DNA of 64,000 bases from contig OY987248.1 in NCBI GenBank assembly GCA_963920765.1, forward strand, positions 19,874,539-19,938,538, written 5' to 3'. This stretch comes from Ulota crispa. Taxonomy: Eukaryota; Streptophyta; Bryopsida; Orthotrichales; Orthotrichaceae. This document shows positions 36,514 through 49,352 of the stretch, in pieces. Position numbers and translations under genes: made by a program. Each line of letters opens with the position of its first letter. Position 1 is the first letter of the stretch. Under the pieces are notes generated by a model, which was given only the letters and a program-made list of their open reading frames with translations, ran no database searches and was not told the DNA's origin.

Positions 36514-36928
36514 AGGTAATAGCACCCACAAGCGTCAAACTAAGGATTTTGGAGTAGGAGAATCAATTCATGAATTTTGAAAAAAAAATTTCAAGTTAGG
36601 AAGAGGAAACCAAAAAATAGGCATCAATTTCAAAGTTCCAATTGCAAGCATTTGTTCGCAAAGATTTTTCAAAATTCAAAATCACTAAAATTGTACAATT
36701 GTGTGTAAGAAATGCTAAAAAAATGCTTATTGGTTCTTAAATAGTGAGATGGGGCACTCAAAATTATCATGTTAGTCACCCAAAACTGCGACTTGGTCAC
36801 ACATAACCATCACTTTGTCACCCACAACCATCACTTCATCACCCTTAACCATTTGTTTTTGTATTTATCACTCATTAACAATGTCAGGTGACACCCATGG
36901 GGACATGACAAAGATGGGTGTTGCTACT
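36514..36928. mobile_element. TA-type MITE, GGTAGCAAC subfamily
   Basis: Starts TA-AGGTAATAGCACCCACAAG and ends GGGTGTTGCTACTTT. Homologous throughout to 1-353 and to 3020-3561 in reverse. The terminal repeat is more decayed than in the intronic copy. Confidence 0.7.
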
Positions 36929-36935
36929 TTGCCTC

Positions 36936-37814
36936 TTGAATGCTCAAGCTCATTTTTTCTCAAAAACACTCATAATTGCCATTTTCAAACATTTGATCCT
37001 AAGAACAATTTTTATTAAGACAAATCTAACCATAAGATCTTGCATTAGACTTATGCAAGACGCCATGGTGAAAGTTTCATTGAGTTTTGATTGTACAAAT
37101 TGAAAGATGTGATCATTTGAAGTTAGTCTATTTTTTTTTTTACCTTTGCTCAAAAGTTTCAAGCTCTTTTATCACATGCAGTGAACATTTTTGCACTATG
37201 CATGCAAGAGAGATTTGTCCAACATGCTCTAAATCATGTTAGGCACTTTTCTACAAGTGTTCATGGTCAACAAAAACTTGAAACATTCCCTACATGGGCT
37301 TGTATTGCAAACATGTGTTTCAAAATTCACACTACATTAAGTTTTTTTATAAGCTATATTTACAACGGTTGTTTTTGAAATATAAAAATCCCAATAGAAA
37401 ATTGGAAGGTTTCATCTTTATTGACAATCACAAACAAAAATTAGAAAAGGAAACCAAAACTCTAGTAGCTATTGCATTTCAAAATTTATTGTATTTTTTT
37501 GTTGCAACAATAGATTTATATAGTACACTATTGCTTTGGATATACTCCAATGAAAGGTCATGCTTTTATTGATTGCTTTTTAGAGAAGTTAACAAAAAAT
37601 GGTATGCCCGGCTTACCATTTCAATAAAAAAATCCATGAAACACTGATATTCTTGTACTCAAAAATCTAATGTTAATAAAAAAAATTACATCCTTACATA
37701 GCTCATACATAGCTTTATTTTAAAAAATACCAAAAAAACTGTTTGAAATTTCCAATAGAATAAGCATGTCCAAAATTCATTCTAGACCTCAAAGGGACAA
37801 TGGGCCTTTAGGGA
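36936..37814. mobile_element. Decayed TTAA-family element
   Basis: The right end AATGGGCCTTTAGGGA plus TTAA (37815-37818) is clear. The left end is eroded. Internal blocks such as CATAATTGCCATTTTCAAAC resemble 17097-17200, so it belongs with the longer members. Confidence 0.5.
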
Positions 37815-38075
37815 TTAAGTAAGGCTAGTTTTTTTAGGCTTCCATTCTTTGGGTCATGAGCTTATAGTTTAATCATCATCTTGTTTATCTATGAGATGTC
37901 CTTGTTGAGTTTACTCAACTTGCATTGCTATTAATGTGTCATCTTTATTGCTTCATATTTGTGTAAATGGTAAAAGTATTTCAAGAATCTTTTGATTATC
38001 TTAAACCATTTTGGCTCTCTGTCATAAACATAAAGACAACACTACAATTGCGCAAAATAGTGAAGTGGCCCTTAA

Positions 38076-40318
38076 CCCCTAAGCGTCCAAGCCATTTCCA
38101 TCAAAATCAAGGTTTTGGGAAACCTACAACTTTGATGCATTATATCTTAGTCAAATGGATGATCCAAAAAAAGTGACCATTGAAAACAATAGAGCACCTA
38201 CTTAGAAAGTGACTTGCAATTTTTGAGAACAATTGACAGTGGGAAATGGGAGATAATCACATTTGATCAAACAACAAGTGATGCCAAAATCTCATTTTTT
38301 GACACATAGTCACGTACTTGCTATTTATTGATAATTAAAATTTCTATAAGCCCTTGATTCACCTCAAATTTTGTGAGTAGCAAGATTAGATATGAATGCA
38401 CACACTTGCAAATAGTAGAAGACTATTTTTTGATTGTTAAGTTTTGGGGCTTCAAACTACTATTGCACAAAAACCAATGACTAGCACAATTGGTGATGGT
38501 TGCCATGACAAGGATCTAGAACATGCTTGAACCCTTGGCGGCAAATTTTTTGCTATTGCAAAGCACATGCAAAAAGAAACATGCAAGGGATGTTGACCGG
38601 TTGCAGCCTAAACAAGAGCCTAGAAGATGCTTGAGAAGGCATTGCTTACTACCTTGCACCATATGAGGTTTCATCAAATCAAGGCTTTTGAGGCACTCAT
38701 ACAACATTTGGCTTGCCTTGCCATTATTACACTTGCAAGGACCACTTGAATTCCTTGATAATTGTAGTCTAACCCCTAAAATTATTTTGTATTTACATAC
38801 TCAAGTGGCTCAAAGTTGACCTCTCTCAATAAAATGATTACTAAATCAAAATTTTGAAAATTTTTCAATAGTTTAACAATAAGATCTATTTGTTTGCTTG
38901 CTTATGTACACCCTTTTAAAACTCAAACTTTGTAATGACATACTTCATTAGATTAAAACACTCAAAGTAGGGGCAAAACTTTATTGAAACTTCCCTAAAA
39001 TGTCAGTTTTAATTTTGTTCATTCAAAATGATATCTTACACTTTACAAATTTCTTGTGCGATTTGAATTTATTGTAGAGCATGAAGTTGGCTATATGCCT
39101 TACAAATATCATGATCACCCAATGCTTAAAACATAGTGGAAAAAAATTGAAAGCATGAATTGCTTTGTTCAAATTGTCATTACACTAAGAAAACTTCATG
39201 GAAGGGATTATTATAGTAATGAATCTCAATGATAAAATCCGTACAATGCAAACCTAGAACATCATGTGGAATAACTGCCGAAGTAATTTTTTTAAAATAA
39301 AAATAAAATAGAAGTTATTACATAGTCAAGGAGGGTTGACTCTAAATTTTGCCTATTATCCAAGCCATTGTAAAGTACTTTTGAACACTTTCTAGGTAGC
39401 ACCTTTTCTTAGTCCTTTTATTTCCATTTTTTTAAAGGATGCATGTGCTGACACCTAAATCTGTAAATCACATATGGTATCATTTTCACTAAAAATCTAT
39501 TCAATTCTATTATTATTTTGGAGTCAAGCAAGCTTTTTAATATGAGCACATACACCCTTGTTTTCACAATATCATCTTATGTATCTACATAAAAAATGCT
39601 TGCCCCAAATATCCAAAAAGTTCAAAGTGAGCTTCTAGGTCCTTTAACCCCTAAAGCCCCAAAGTCCCCTTGGGAGACTTTTGGGATTTTGGGGAGGCTT
39701 GTGTGACCTCAAATTTTTACATGATTTTTTAAAACTTTTTACAAGTGTGTAGGAATGTATAAGGTTTCTGGGATGCAAAAAATCATGTGATTATGTCACA
39801 CGGTCCACAAGTTATGGGTTTATTTTGGCCAAAAGCGGTTCAAGGGGCAGCTTGGGCAAGGGAGAAAATATAGACTTTGAAGGGGGGGTAGCAAGGAGGG
39901 GTTGCCACATGTTGTTGTGGTGGTCCCCATTGTTTCCTCTTTCATTTCTAATTAGGAGGTCATTTTGGGCTTTAGGAGCTTCTAAATTTTAGAGATTTTG
40001 AGTTTTTAATTTTTTAATTTTTTTACTTTTGAAGTACATGTTTATCTTTAAACACATCATTTGGATTTTCCATATCTAAAAACATGTGGTGGGAAACTTC
40101 ACTCAAAAACGTCATAGTATATTGGCAAAACTTGTCATATAGTGACATTGCAATATTTTTTAGGGTGTGTTCTTGTGTCTTTGATTGCTTTGAAAATTGG
40201 TGTACAAAGGTCTAACTTGATTACCTATAAGATAAAATTATAAATTCAAGGTCTATGGTGCAAAAGAAATCAGCAAATGGTGGTCAAAGCCATCTGAAAA
40301 TTTTGGGCACAATGGAAG

Positions 40319-40352
<34 letters not shown>

Positions 40353-40603
40353 CAGATGCTTATAACTTTTAATCTGTAGGGCCAAATGTCACAATTTTTT
40401 TATGAATTCTTCTTTTGCAAGTGCATTACAAGATCCTATGGTTAGATTTTCAAGAACAACATTTGAGTGGTTTTTGGCAAAAAATGGCTTAGGTAGTTTA
40501 GGGGTTACGGGTTAAAGCAAGGTCAAAAATTAGATCCAATTCCTCAAAGAGACCCAAGTAATCATGTGAGGCCACTTTTAGGCCTCTGGGGCATTCGCCA
40601 TAC
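38076..40603. mobile_element. Three-level nest of TTAA-family elements
   Basis: The outermost element starts at TTAA-CCCCTAAGCGTCCAAGCC (38072) and is a copy of 18376-19131. It is broken at 38769 by a second element running from CTAA-CCCCTAAAATT to TTACGGG-TTAA (38773-40511). That one is broken near its right end by a third, TTAA-CCCCTAAAGCCCC to TAGTTTAGGGG-TTAC (39648-40504). After 40512 the outer copy resumes (AAGCAAGGTCAAAAATTAG) as at 19046. A run of about 27 A occurs near 40318. Confidence 0.75.
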
Positions 40604-41051
40604 AAAGGTTTGATTTGTCAAACAATATGCTTCATTTCATTGTTCATCTTTTATTTAGTGAATTTTGTATTCCACTTGGTAGTTCAACAAATTGACTATT
40701 TCTATGGCACATTTAAAAAGCAAGTATGGGATAAAAAAGTTTTGAAGGCTCTCCAAATATAGGCATACAATTATAGTGTGTCAAGTCTACAAGTAGCTTT
40801 GTACATCTTTGTATAGAATACAGTTTCATCAAGTTAATGGATGAATTTGAACTTTCATTTAGTTTCTCTTTGGAAGTGGCTTGGCTAGGTACTCGGCTAG
40901 GTAATTGCACTATTTAAAATCTTCATTCAAATAATACTGAAGTGCACTTCTAAAGTGTGCAATTTTGATAGTTATGGAGACCTAAAGTTTATAAAGAAAA
41001 CTTTTGAAAGTGTGAATCGCTACTTAGATAAAAAAATTATCACATTTCAAG
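40604..41051. other. AT-rich stretch without recognisable content
   Basis: Nothing beyond degraded AT-rich DNA is seen before the hAT-like element at 41052. An open frame on the minus strand at 40713-40910 shows no motif. Confidence 0.35.
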
Positions 41052-41421
41052 CAAGGTTGTTACTTTGGGCGAGTTGAGGCTATTGGACAACACGGACGGG
41101 CAGACAAATCAAACAGCACGGGCGGACAAATTAGACCAAATGGGCAGATTAGGGCATTTTTAGGGTTTTTGACCTAAAAATGGAAGAATCAAATTATAAA
41201 TTTTCATTTTTATTACGTGATATGGCTTTGATCCACGTTTTGACTTCATATTGGCAACAATGAGTGTCACTAGCATGTACGAAGTAAGTTTTTTTTTATC
41301 ATTTTGGACCATTTTTTAAAATCAATTATGAGTTGACTATAGTGAGCAGACCATGACTTCAATCGGACACTTTGGGCGTACAGGTGGGCAAGCGAATGGA
41401 CGGCCCAATGTAACAACCATG
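41052..41421. mobile_element. hAT-like MITE, 370 bp, 8-bp target duplication
   Basis: Left end CAAGGTTGTTACTTTGGGC and right end GCCCAATGTAACAACCATG form a 19-bp inverted repeat with two mismatches. The element is bracketed by direct copies of ATTTCAAG (41044-41051 and 41422-41429). CA-start termini and an 8-bp duplication are hAT characters. The interior repeats GGGCAGACAAAT-like blocks. Confidence 0.75.
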
Positions 41422-41978
41422 ATTTCAAGCCCATTTTAATATTCTCAAATACCAATGTATTGATTATTATCAAGTTCAAATAGTTATATGAAATTAACAT
41501 ATCGAATTACATATTATTATTACAAATGCATAGAATTAACTAAACTTAATTTGTTTGTACTTTTCTCAAAGTAGATCTAAGATTTTTCTGCTCTCAACAA
41601 TTTCACAGATGTTTTGAATGCTTAGAACAAAGGTACCCTTGGACATGTGGGAGATAATATACTAAGGCCCTGATTACAAAAAAATTCAGCAAGATTTTGA
41701 ATAATAAAAACGGTGGAAATGTTTGTATTTGTATTCCCTTTCCAAAAGTGTAGAATTTTGTGAAAAATCTAATAGTGAAATTTTTATGTGAGCTAAGGCT
41801 CCCCAAATATATGAAGCACACACACAAATATTATGTATTTACTGCATGGGAAGTGTGTTACCAAAAATAATTGGGTATTTTCACAAAAAATATTTCAAAC
41901 AACTGAAAGCCGAAGAAGATACATGTCTACGTTCAACAGTAAAGGCACTAGTGAAATTGCATATTTTTTGTAATCATG

Positions 41979-42511
41979 CCTAAGCGCCCAATCGACCATT
42001 TTCTGGTTGCTGCCCAATTTTTTTGGGCTGCCTGAGATCAAAAAAATTCAAAAAAATATTATTTTTTTGTAATAGGAAATCAAGTCTACTTTTCAACTTA
42101 ACTTGAATCATGTCAATCCAAGTTAAACTTCATCAAGGAGAATTTTTCAAAAACAAACGCTTTAATATTTGCTAGTGTTGTAAAATTTACTATTTTGGGA
42201 AACTAATGATGTTCTCTCCTTTCAAAAAATTGAATTTTTGAATTTTAGGATATAATGTCTATTTTTAACCAATCATACCAATTTTTGAAATCTATGAGTA
42301 AAATTTGTAATTTTGGTGAATATTCAATGGTAAATGTTTCTAAACTCATTACATAAAAATCCAAAATGTTTTTTGAGTGTTTGACCATATGGATAATTAC
42401 AAAAAATGATGATTTGCATTTTCTCTTTTGAAGCAAACTTCATCAAAGTTACAAAAGTACCATTTTATAACACATCTATGTTTTGCCCTTACCACCTTGG
42501 GCCTTTAGGGG
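41979..42511. mobile_element. TTAA-family element, left end eroded
   Basis: The right end TTGGGCCTTTAGGGG is followed by CTAA. The left end CCTAAGCGCCCAATCGACC fits the family but lacks a matching flank. Confidence 0.5.
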
Positions 42512-42665
42512 CTAAAATGTCATATTATTTACAAACATGGCCAATTGCACTATTTTCACAAATATTACAGAAGATTCATATGAAATAGTATTTAAAAAGC
42601 AATTTGTAACTATTGTATGTTATTATAGATATTTGGATACTAGTATGTATATTCAGTAGTTTTAA

Positions 42666-42898
42666 CCCTTAAACAACCAAGCAACCATAGGACATAGTAT
42701 GTATAATACTGTATAATTGGCATTTGTTACCAAAAAAAGTTTTAATTTAGGATCTTGACTACCTCATTAGAACAGTATTGATCTATATTCTAACTTCTTT
42801 GTTGATTTAAAATGTAGTAATGGTGTGGATGCATTCCAAATACAAGAAAAATACATTGTATTGTAATGCTTACTACGGGCTGCTCAGACGTTTAAGGG
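42666..42898. mobile_element. TTAA-family element, short type, 233 bp
   Basis: Flanked by TTAA (42662-42665 and 42899-42902). Begins CCCTTAAACAACCAAGC and ends TGCTCAGACGTTTAAGGG. Homologous to 46390-46615 across the whole length. Confidence 0.8.
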
Positions 42899-42902
42899 TT
42901 AA

Positions 42903-44064
42903 ATTCCATGAAGATTGTACAAATAGAGTAATCAAGTAGTTTTAAAAATAAGACCAGTTCACAAACACCACAACAAATATAATAAAAAAACAAAAATAAT
43001 ATGAAGTATGATGTAAAAAAATTACATCTTGTATGAAATTCTCATCTCAAAAATTGGAGAGTTCAAGACTACAATGCCTTTGCCTTTAGGTATTCTTGCT
43101 AAATTTCACATAATCCTTGGGATAAATACAAATCATTTTAGAGCAATTTAATCAAACTCTTTAAATATTAGTGCTAATTTCCTTCTTGACAGGTGCATCT
43201 TTGGCTTACTCTCACTTTTAGACAACTCTATTCTTGAGTGGATCACTTAACTCATTTTAGAATTGACGTGCGGCATAATGTAACAACGGTTTTATTCATT
43301 TGAGATAAAAATTGTAGCAAACTTACAAATAAATAAATAAAAAACATTCAAAATGCTAAATCTAATATAAATTATATAAATACGCTGCAAATCTAAAACA
43401 TTATTGATTTCATTTTAAACTAATGTAAGGGCACGAAATATAGAGGTATCTTATGCACAAGATTGTACTTAGTATGTGTCTATTCACGCAGCTAAATATT
43501 AGAGTGGTCGGGCTGAATTGAATGAAAAGTTAAAGCAAAAGTGACTTAACAAAAATGATAGGAAATTTTAAAAAATCAAAATTGAAAACCAACCAAAGTG
43601 TCATAGTCTATATCATGTCAAAAAATAAGGTGTCAAAATCAAATCTAAATTTTAATTTAAATAAAATAAAATAAACAAAAAGAATGGGGAGTGAAATAAA
43701 TATCAAATTTTGTGTAAACAAAAGTTTTTAACTATATCCTAATTATAAAAATAAAATCTGAAAAAAATGCAAAATCTAACACCGGCCTAGACACCAACCT
43801 AAATGTTTAACAAAAAAATAAACTTGTAAAAAATACAATTTATTTCTTTACAATATTATATTTCAATCATTAGATATTTACATGAATTTTTTGTACCTCT
43901 TACCTAAAACCTTCTACAATCACTTTGCTTGACAATTTATTTTATTTTTTGTAAAGATAAAATTTGGAAAAAAATAGAATCGCTTAGGCCGTATATATAA
44001 TTATAAAGTGCCTTAATATACGTCACTTAGCCAAATTATATAATTATTGTGGTTATTTAATTTA
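42903..44064. other. Very AT-rich stretch without a gene
   Basis: Long runs of A and T and many stops in all frames. No element ends or tandem units were found. Confidence 0.4.
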
Positions 44065-44262
44065 GGGAAAATTTCATGGATACCCTTGAAGTTTGAAGTA
44101 TTATCACGAATACCCTTGAAGTTTCAAAAATATCACCAGTACCCTTTGACTAGCAACTTCTTTAAGGACTTTCAGGCTTCTTTCCGGAATTAGTGGTATT
44201 CCTGAAACTTTAGGGGTATTTCCAATAATACTCCAAACTTCAGGGGTTTCCGCAAAAGTTTG
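44065..44262. mobile_element. MITE with GGGAAAATTTCATGG end, decayed
   Basis: The left end GGGAAAATTTCATGGATACC is identical to that of 50034-50339. The right end (CTTCAGGGGTTTCCGCAAAA) is degraded. Confidence 0.55.
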
Positions 44263-44977
44263 TCAGAACCTGTCACAAATTGCATGTCGACGCTCTGATC
44301 TCACCTTCTAGCTTTCTGCATCACCACTCTATGATCCTACCTGCAAGATTCCCTCTTTCCCAATGTTCCCCTTCCATACTAGGAGTGACGTTAATAGATT
44401 ACAAAGCCTCAATAGTTTACTCAAGAATCACATTGCAAGCAAGAAGAATTAGAGTTTACAACAATTCATGATATTAACAGAATGCAAGGTGAGAGACACA
44501 ACCCTCTCACTGGCATTTATAAGGAATGACAAGAGTCATAAAAGCTAACCACCGTAATTGCTACTATGTAGTTCAGATGTATGACGGAGTCATAACAAAG
44601 TTCTCCAACAACTCCCTTTGTAATCTGCCACACAATCAAGGTTCACTGTTGGTTAACAACAAAATATATATCTATATAGACTCTTTTAGGTAGCCTTTCA
44701 AAAAAGAAACTATCTCTATAGAAGAGATCACAATAAATCCTACCTCTCAAATCCCATTGAATTCTTAAATTTTGACTATTAAAGTATTTAAGATTGAGGT
44801 TTGACAAATTCTTATCAAGTCTTAAGGCTTTTTGTTCACTAAGAAATGCTTACATAGCAACTCTTTTTGAAATTTTTGGCATCAAGAAAGTGAAAACTTG
44901 TTGAAGAATTGAGTCAATAACAAAAAACACCCTACTTTGATCAAGTCTCACCAATATTTTTGCTAAAGCTCTTTTAA
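44263..44977. other. Intergenic stretch, nothing recognised
   Basis: A slightly GC-richer patch at 44270-44640 has no supported coding frame. No element boundaries are visible. Confidence 0.35.
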
Positions 44978-45345
44978 CCCCTATAGCCTTGAACACCCTT
45001 TTTTTTGGCAACATAGCAATTTTAGGCAGCTCATTACTAATGGGTTTTTCATTTTTTTTTCTTTGAAAATTTCTCACATGATGTGTTCAATGAGTAGCTT
45101 TAAGATCCAACAAATTTCATAGCTTTTGACTTCATGATTCAAAAGTTATTGCATGATATGTAGTTTTCTTTGCTCAATGGGCAGCTTGAGCAGCTCAAAA
45201 AAACTTTGTGAAATTTCTCCTTTTAATTTTAATTTTAATTTTTTGAAATTAATTTTTTAGATTTATGTATACATGGGAAGCTTTGAATCAATCAATATTC
45301 AACTATTGAGGTGAAAATTATGAGGAGTTTCACTTTGCCGGCAGG
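44978..45345. mobile_element. Left half of a TTAA-family foldback element
   Basis: Preceded by TTAA and begins CCCCTATAGCCTTGAAC. The sequence follows the left arm of 48205-48910 (GGGCAGCT, GGGAAGCTTTGAATCA, ATTATGAGGAGTTT) up to the expected centre. The second arm is missing. Confidence 0.55.
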
Positions 45346-46389
45346 TATGGACTCATTTCAACTAATTAAGTGAAATTATAAGGAGTTGTAGTTTGTAAGT
45401 TGGTATGGAATATGGATTCCTTTCAACTAATTAGGTGAAATTATGCTGGAATTATTTTCAAAGATTCAAGTACATTTCAGATTAAATGTTATTTTTTTAC
45501 TCAAATTCAAATCTACAAATAGTATAGTTTTGTTTTTTGTTTTTCATGTTACAAAAAAATTGTTTGATGCAAACTATAAGGAGTTTTGAGAATAAAATAT
45601 GCAATTTATCAAAAATTCCAAATTAACTACTGTAGTTTTTTTTCGCTTGTAAAGCAGTTGAAATTTTTATCATACACTTTAAATTCAAATTGGGATTTAT
45701 CCATAGTAAATGTTTTATTTTTCAAATTATATTTGTAAACTCTATCATAATTGTTGATAATGCTATCGCAAGCATGATTACTATTTAGTTTTTTCAGAAA
45801 ATCAATAGATTGTAATATGAATGAAATTTAAAGATAACGATCAAACTAATTTTAAAATAAACTAATATTTTCAACCGTTTTCTTTTTCTTTTTGTTAATG
45901 TCCTAAAATTTTGTTTATTTTTATTCAGAGTTTGTCATTTTGTCTTATTACGCTCTAAGAAATAATATTACTTTATTCAAATATAAAAATTCCTATGTAA
46001 AGCCTAATTTGATAATATGCTCTCTATTAAATAATATTGTATGTATATAATACGATTAATATTTTTTAACCTATTATTAAAATTATTTCTAATAAAACAG
46101 ACAAAAAAACAACAAGATTTGAGCACTATTTAAATTTGTAGATTTTATGTATGATTGTTTATGTGGAAATAGACAAGCTATTAGATGGCAAAGACTATAG
46201 AAGCCATATTGAATCATCAAATGCTGTTATTATTAAATTTCATAGTTTTCTTTGTAGGGAATTTGAATTTTAAATGGTTTAATTATCTAGGTTGTACACA
46301 TTTCTAAAACTAATATATACTTGTTTTGCAAATTGTTTGAATTTCACATTTTAATAAACGAAGCAATTAAGTTTGAACATCTTACTTAA
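45346..46389. other. AT-rich stretch without a gene
   Basis: Two imperfect direct copies of TTTCAACTAATTAAGTGAAA occur at 45356 and 45421. Otherwise nothing is recognisable. Confidence 0.35.
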
Positions 46390-46615
46390 CCCTTAAACAT
46401 CCCAAGGGCATAGTAGATATGTCGCCATATACTTGGCATTTGCTACCAAAAAGAAACTTTTACTTGGGATCTCAAACAGCTCACTAGAATTGCATTTATT
46501 TATATTCCAACTTCTTTGTTGATCTCAAATGTAGTAGAGGTGTGGATCCATTCCAAATATAAGGAAAATACCCCATGTTGTATTGGTCACAAAGGGCCTT
46601 CCTGACATTTAAGGG
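46390..46615. mobile_element. TTAA-family element, short type, 226 bp
   Basis: Flanked by TTAA (46386-46389 and 46616-46619). Begins CCCTTAAACATCCCAAGG and ends TTCCTGACATTTAAGGG. Close relative of 42666-42898. Confidence 0.8.
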
Positions 46616-46619
46616 TTAA

Positions 46620-48204
46620 ATACTGATTGAAGATTTGTAATGAAAAATACTCATTACAAAAGAATTTGAAGGCTTTGTGTCTCTTTTATAACCATATTTT
46701 GCTATGTTGTGTGTTTCGTTATAAGCAAAATAGAGGAACCGTTACAAAACACTTTCATGAGGTATGTTATTCATTTTATTTAGAGATGCCATGATTTTCA
46801 ACCTAAACGCTCACACACAAGCTTTATGAGATTTGCAATTATTTGTTACGTGAAAATAAAAATCATATACAAAATAATTGAGATATGACAAAAGTTGTAA
46901 TATAACAACATTTTCTAAATCCTAAACAATAAAATGAAAAAATACATACAAGAACAACATATATTAAAACAACAATTAGAATCACTTTTTAATTTACAAT
47001 ATTTGATTTTTTTTGCAAAACTTCATGATTCTAAAAGACACATGAAATGTCAAAATATATGATCAAATTTCTACACTAAATATTGCATTTAGGTTGCCCC
47101 AAACTAATTTCTCAACATTTCGCACTATATAAATATTTATGGCTACTACAATGTTTTTCATAAAAATTTATTGCAATAAACCATTTTTAGACAACAATGA
47201 AGCTGCAAAAAGATAAATTGATGGCTTCCAAATCATTAACCATGGAAAATCTAAATATTTAGTGTGTTGCATGCGCCTCCAAGTGGCCAAGTGATGAGTC
47301 ATGAGGTAACTTACTAGGGTGAGACAACCTAATCGTCAAGGCAACCTAAATGCAATATTCAGTGTAATGAATGCAATAAACAAAAGTGAGATATTTAGAA
47401 AAGTGTCTAAGCATACTACATTAGGAAAAATATGAGGGGTCCATAAGGCCTTTATAAACAAAACTAGCCCTCCATATGTTTTGTTCCCAATGTGGGGAAC
47501 CAGCCCTTGCAAAAGGCTAGAATAAATTAATTTAAAAAATCCAAAATATAAAAAAAAAATCTTAGAAAAAAATAAGATACATTTTTTTTTTTTTTTAAAT
47601 AAATTTTTTTGAAAAAGTTGAGGTGGCATCAATGATGCCACCTCAACCTGCGCATGATTTTATTAAGGACCGGGTTCCCATGGCTACGGGCCCCCCAAAC
47701 TCAAGGCCTTATTGGGGCCCATATTTTTCCTAATGCTAGTGACTTTTGTAATATTTTATCTTCAATTGTTGTGAACTTGTGATATTGTAAAAAATGAGAA
47801 GATAACGCATTCTCATTTTTCTCACACTTCATTTTTTTCCATTTTTTTATGATTTTGAAAATTTTATTCACATTTGTTTAAGGGTTTTTAAATCCTCGCC
47901 AAAGTACTACATGCTATCTAAACAATGGATTTGCATTCTTTTTATATCCTTAAATATACGCATTGTGCATAACTAATTACTAATCCATATGTATGTACAT
48001 TCATCCATATGCACATTTATTCATGCAAGTGCTGGTTTACTCATCCAAATGTAAGTTTATTCATCCCCTTAATTCCTCAACCTAAATGCATCTTTATTCA
48101 TCAAAATATATATTTCTTTAACCAAATGCTAGATTATTTACCCACGTGCTCAATTACCCATCCAAGTGCACATTTCTTTTTTGAAATGCATGCTTATTCA
48201 TTAA
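46620..48204. repeat. Dispersed repeat remains and AT-rich DNA
   Basis: 47075-47315 matches the region 19920-20320. At 48000-48190 a loose tandem pattern of TTCATCCAAATG(C/T) and related motifs is seen. No gene is supported. Confidence 0.45.
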
Positions 48205-48910
48205 CCCCTAAAAAGTAAAAACCCATTATCTATTGGGGGGACAAAATGGATTTTGGGCAGCTCACTACAAACGGATTTTTCTTTTTTTTTTTGAAATTTT
48301 CTCGCATGAAGTGCCTGAGGAATAGCTTTAAGGCTCAACTCATTTATAGCTTTTGACTACATGGTTTAAAAGTTGTTGCATGATATGTGATTTTTTTAAA
48401 GCTTTGGGCAATCTGGGCAGCTCATAAAACTTCTTTATAATTACATTTTCATTATTATTGTTTTTTGAAATTGGTTCTTTAGATTAATATATATGTGGGA
48501 AGCTTTGAATCATTCAATTTTGGTAAATGAGATGAAAGTTATGAGGGGTTTTACTTTGTGGGTAGGTATTGAGTCTCTCAATACCATACCTACCAGCAAA
48601 GTAAAACTCCTCATAACTTTCATCTCATCTATCAAAATTGAATGACTCAAAGCTTCCCACATATATATTAATCTAAAGAACAAATTTCAAAAAACAATAA
48701 TAATGATAATGTAATTATAAAGAAGTTTTTTGAGCTACCCGGGCTGCCCAAAGTTTTTAAAAAACTACATATCATGCAATTAATTTTGAAACATGTAGTC
48801 AAAAGCTATAAAATTTGTTGGGCCTTAAAGTTATTCCTCAAGCACTTTTATATGTGAAATTTTCAAAAAAAAAATGAAAAATCCGTTTATAGTGAGTTGC
48901 CTAAAATCAC
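48205..48910. mobile_element. TTAA-family foldback element, right end lost
   Basis: TTAA (48201-48204) precedes CCCCTAAAAAGTAAAAACCC. A long palindrome is centred near 48570 (arms GTGGGAAGCTTTGAATCATT and AATGACTCAAAGCTTCCCAC). The right terminus is not recognisable. Confidence 0.7.
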
Positions 48911-49065
48911 TATCTTATTTACATAATAGGCTTAGTTCTATTGGTTGGGTAGTTGGGTAGTTGGGTGTTAAAATAATAGAATGTAAGGTGGTTGAGTAAC
49001 TAATTAATAACCAAATTTGTTGTAACTGAATTTTCTACCTTACTAACTAGCATTGAATGGGGGGC

Positions 49066-49148
49066 CATGGACATGGGATGGGTCATGGGCATAGGATGGG
49101 ATGGGTCATGGGCATGGGATGGGATGGGATGGGTCTTGGGCATGGGAG
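49066..49148 (+). repeat. GGGATGGGATGGGTCATGGGC minisatellite
   Basis: G-rich tandem units ATGGGATGGGATGGGTCAT and shortened variants, repeated about three to four times. G-runs of three recur at 5-6-bp spacing, so quadruplex formation is conceivable. Confidence 0.75.
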
Positions 49149-49352
49149 CTAAGTTTGGAGAGTTTATAGAATTTCATGTTATTTTTTTTGCAGGGACCTC
49201 CTCTCGTGATGGCCCTCTGCCGGAATGGTGGGTACACGGGCCCACTAGTATTGCCAATAAATGTTGCTTAGGCTTTGAGGGTTAAATCACCTCAAAACTA
49301 TGTAAAACAGTTTCATCACTGAATGCAATTTGTTAAGAAGAAAAATAGGAAA

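Noticed and set aside
40316..40346. Poly(A) run as a retrotransposon tail
   Set aside because: It lies in the middle of a TTAA-family element with no LINE or processed-gene sequence upstream and no target duplication around it.
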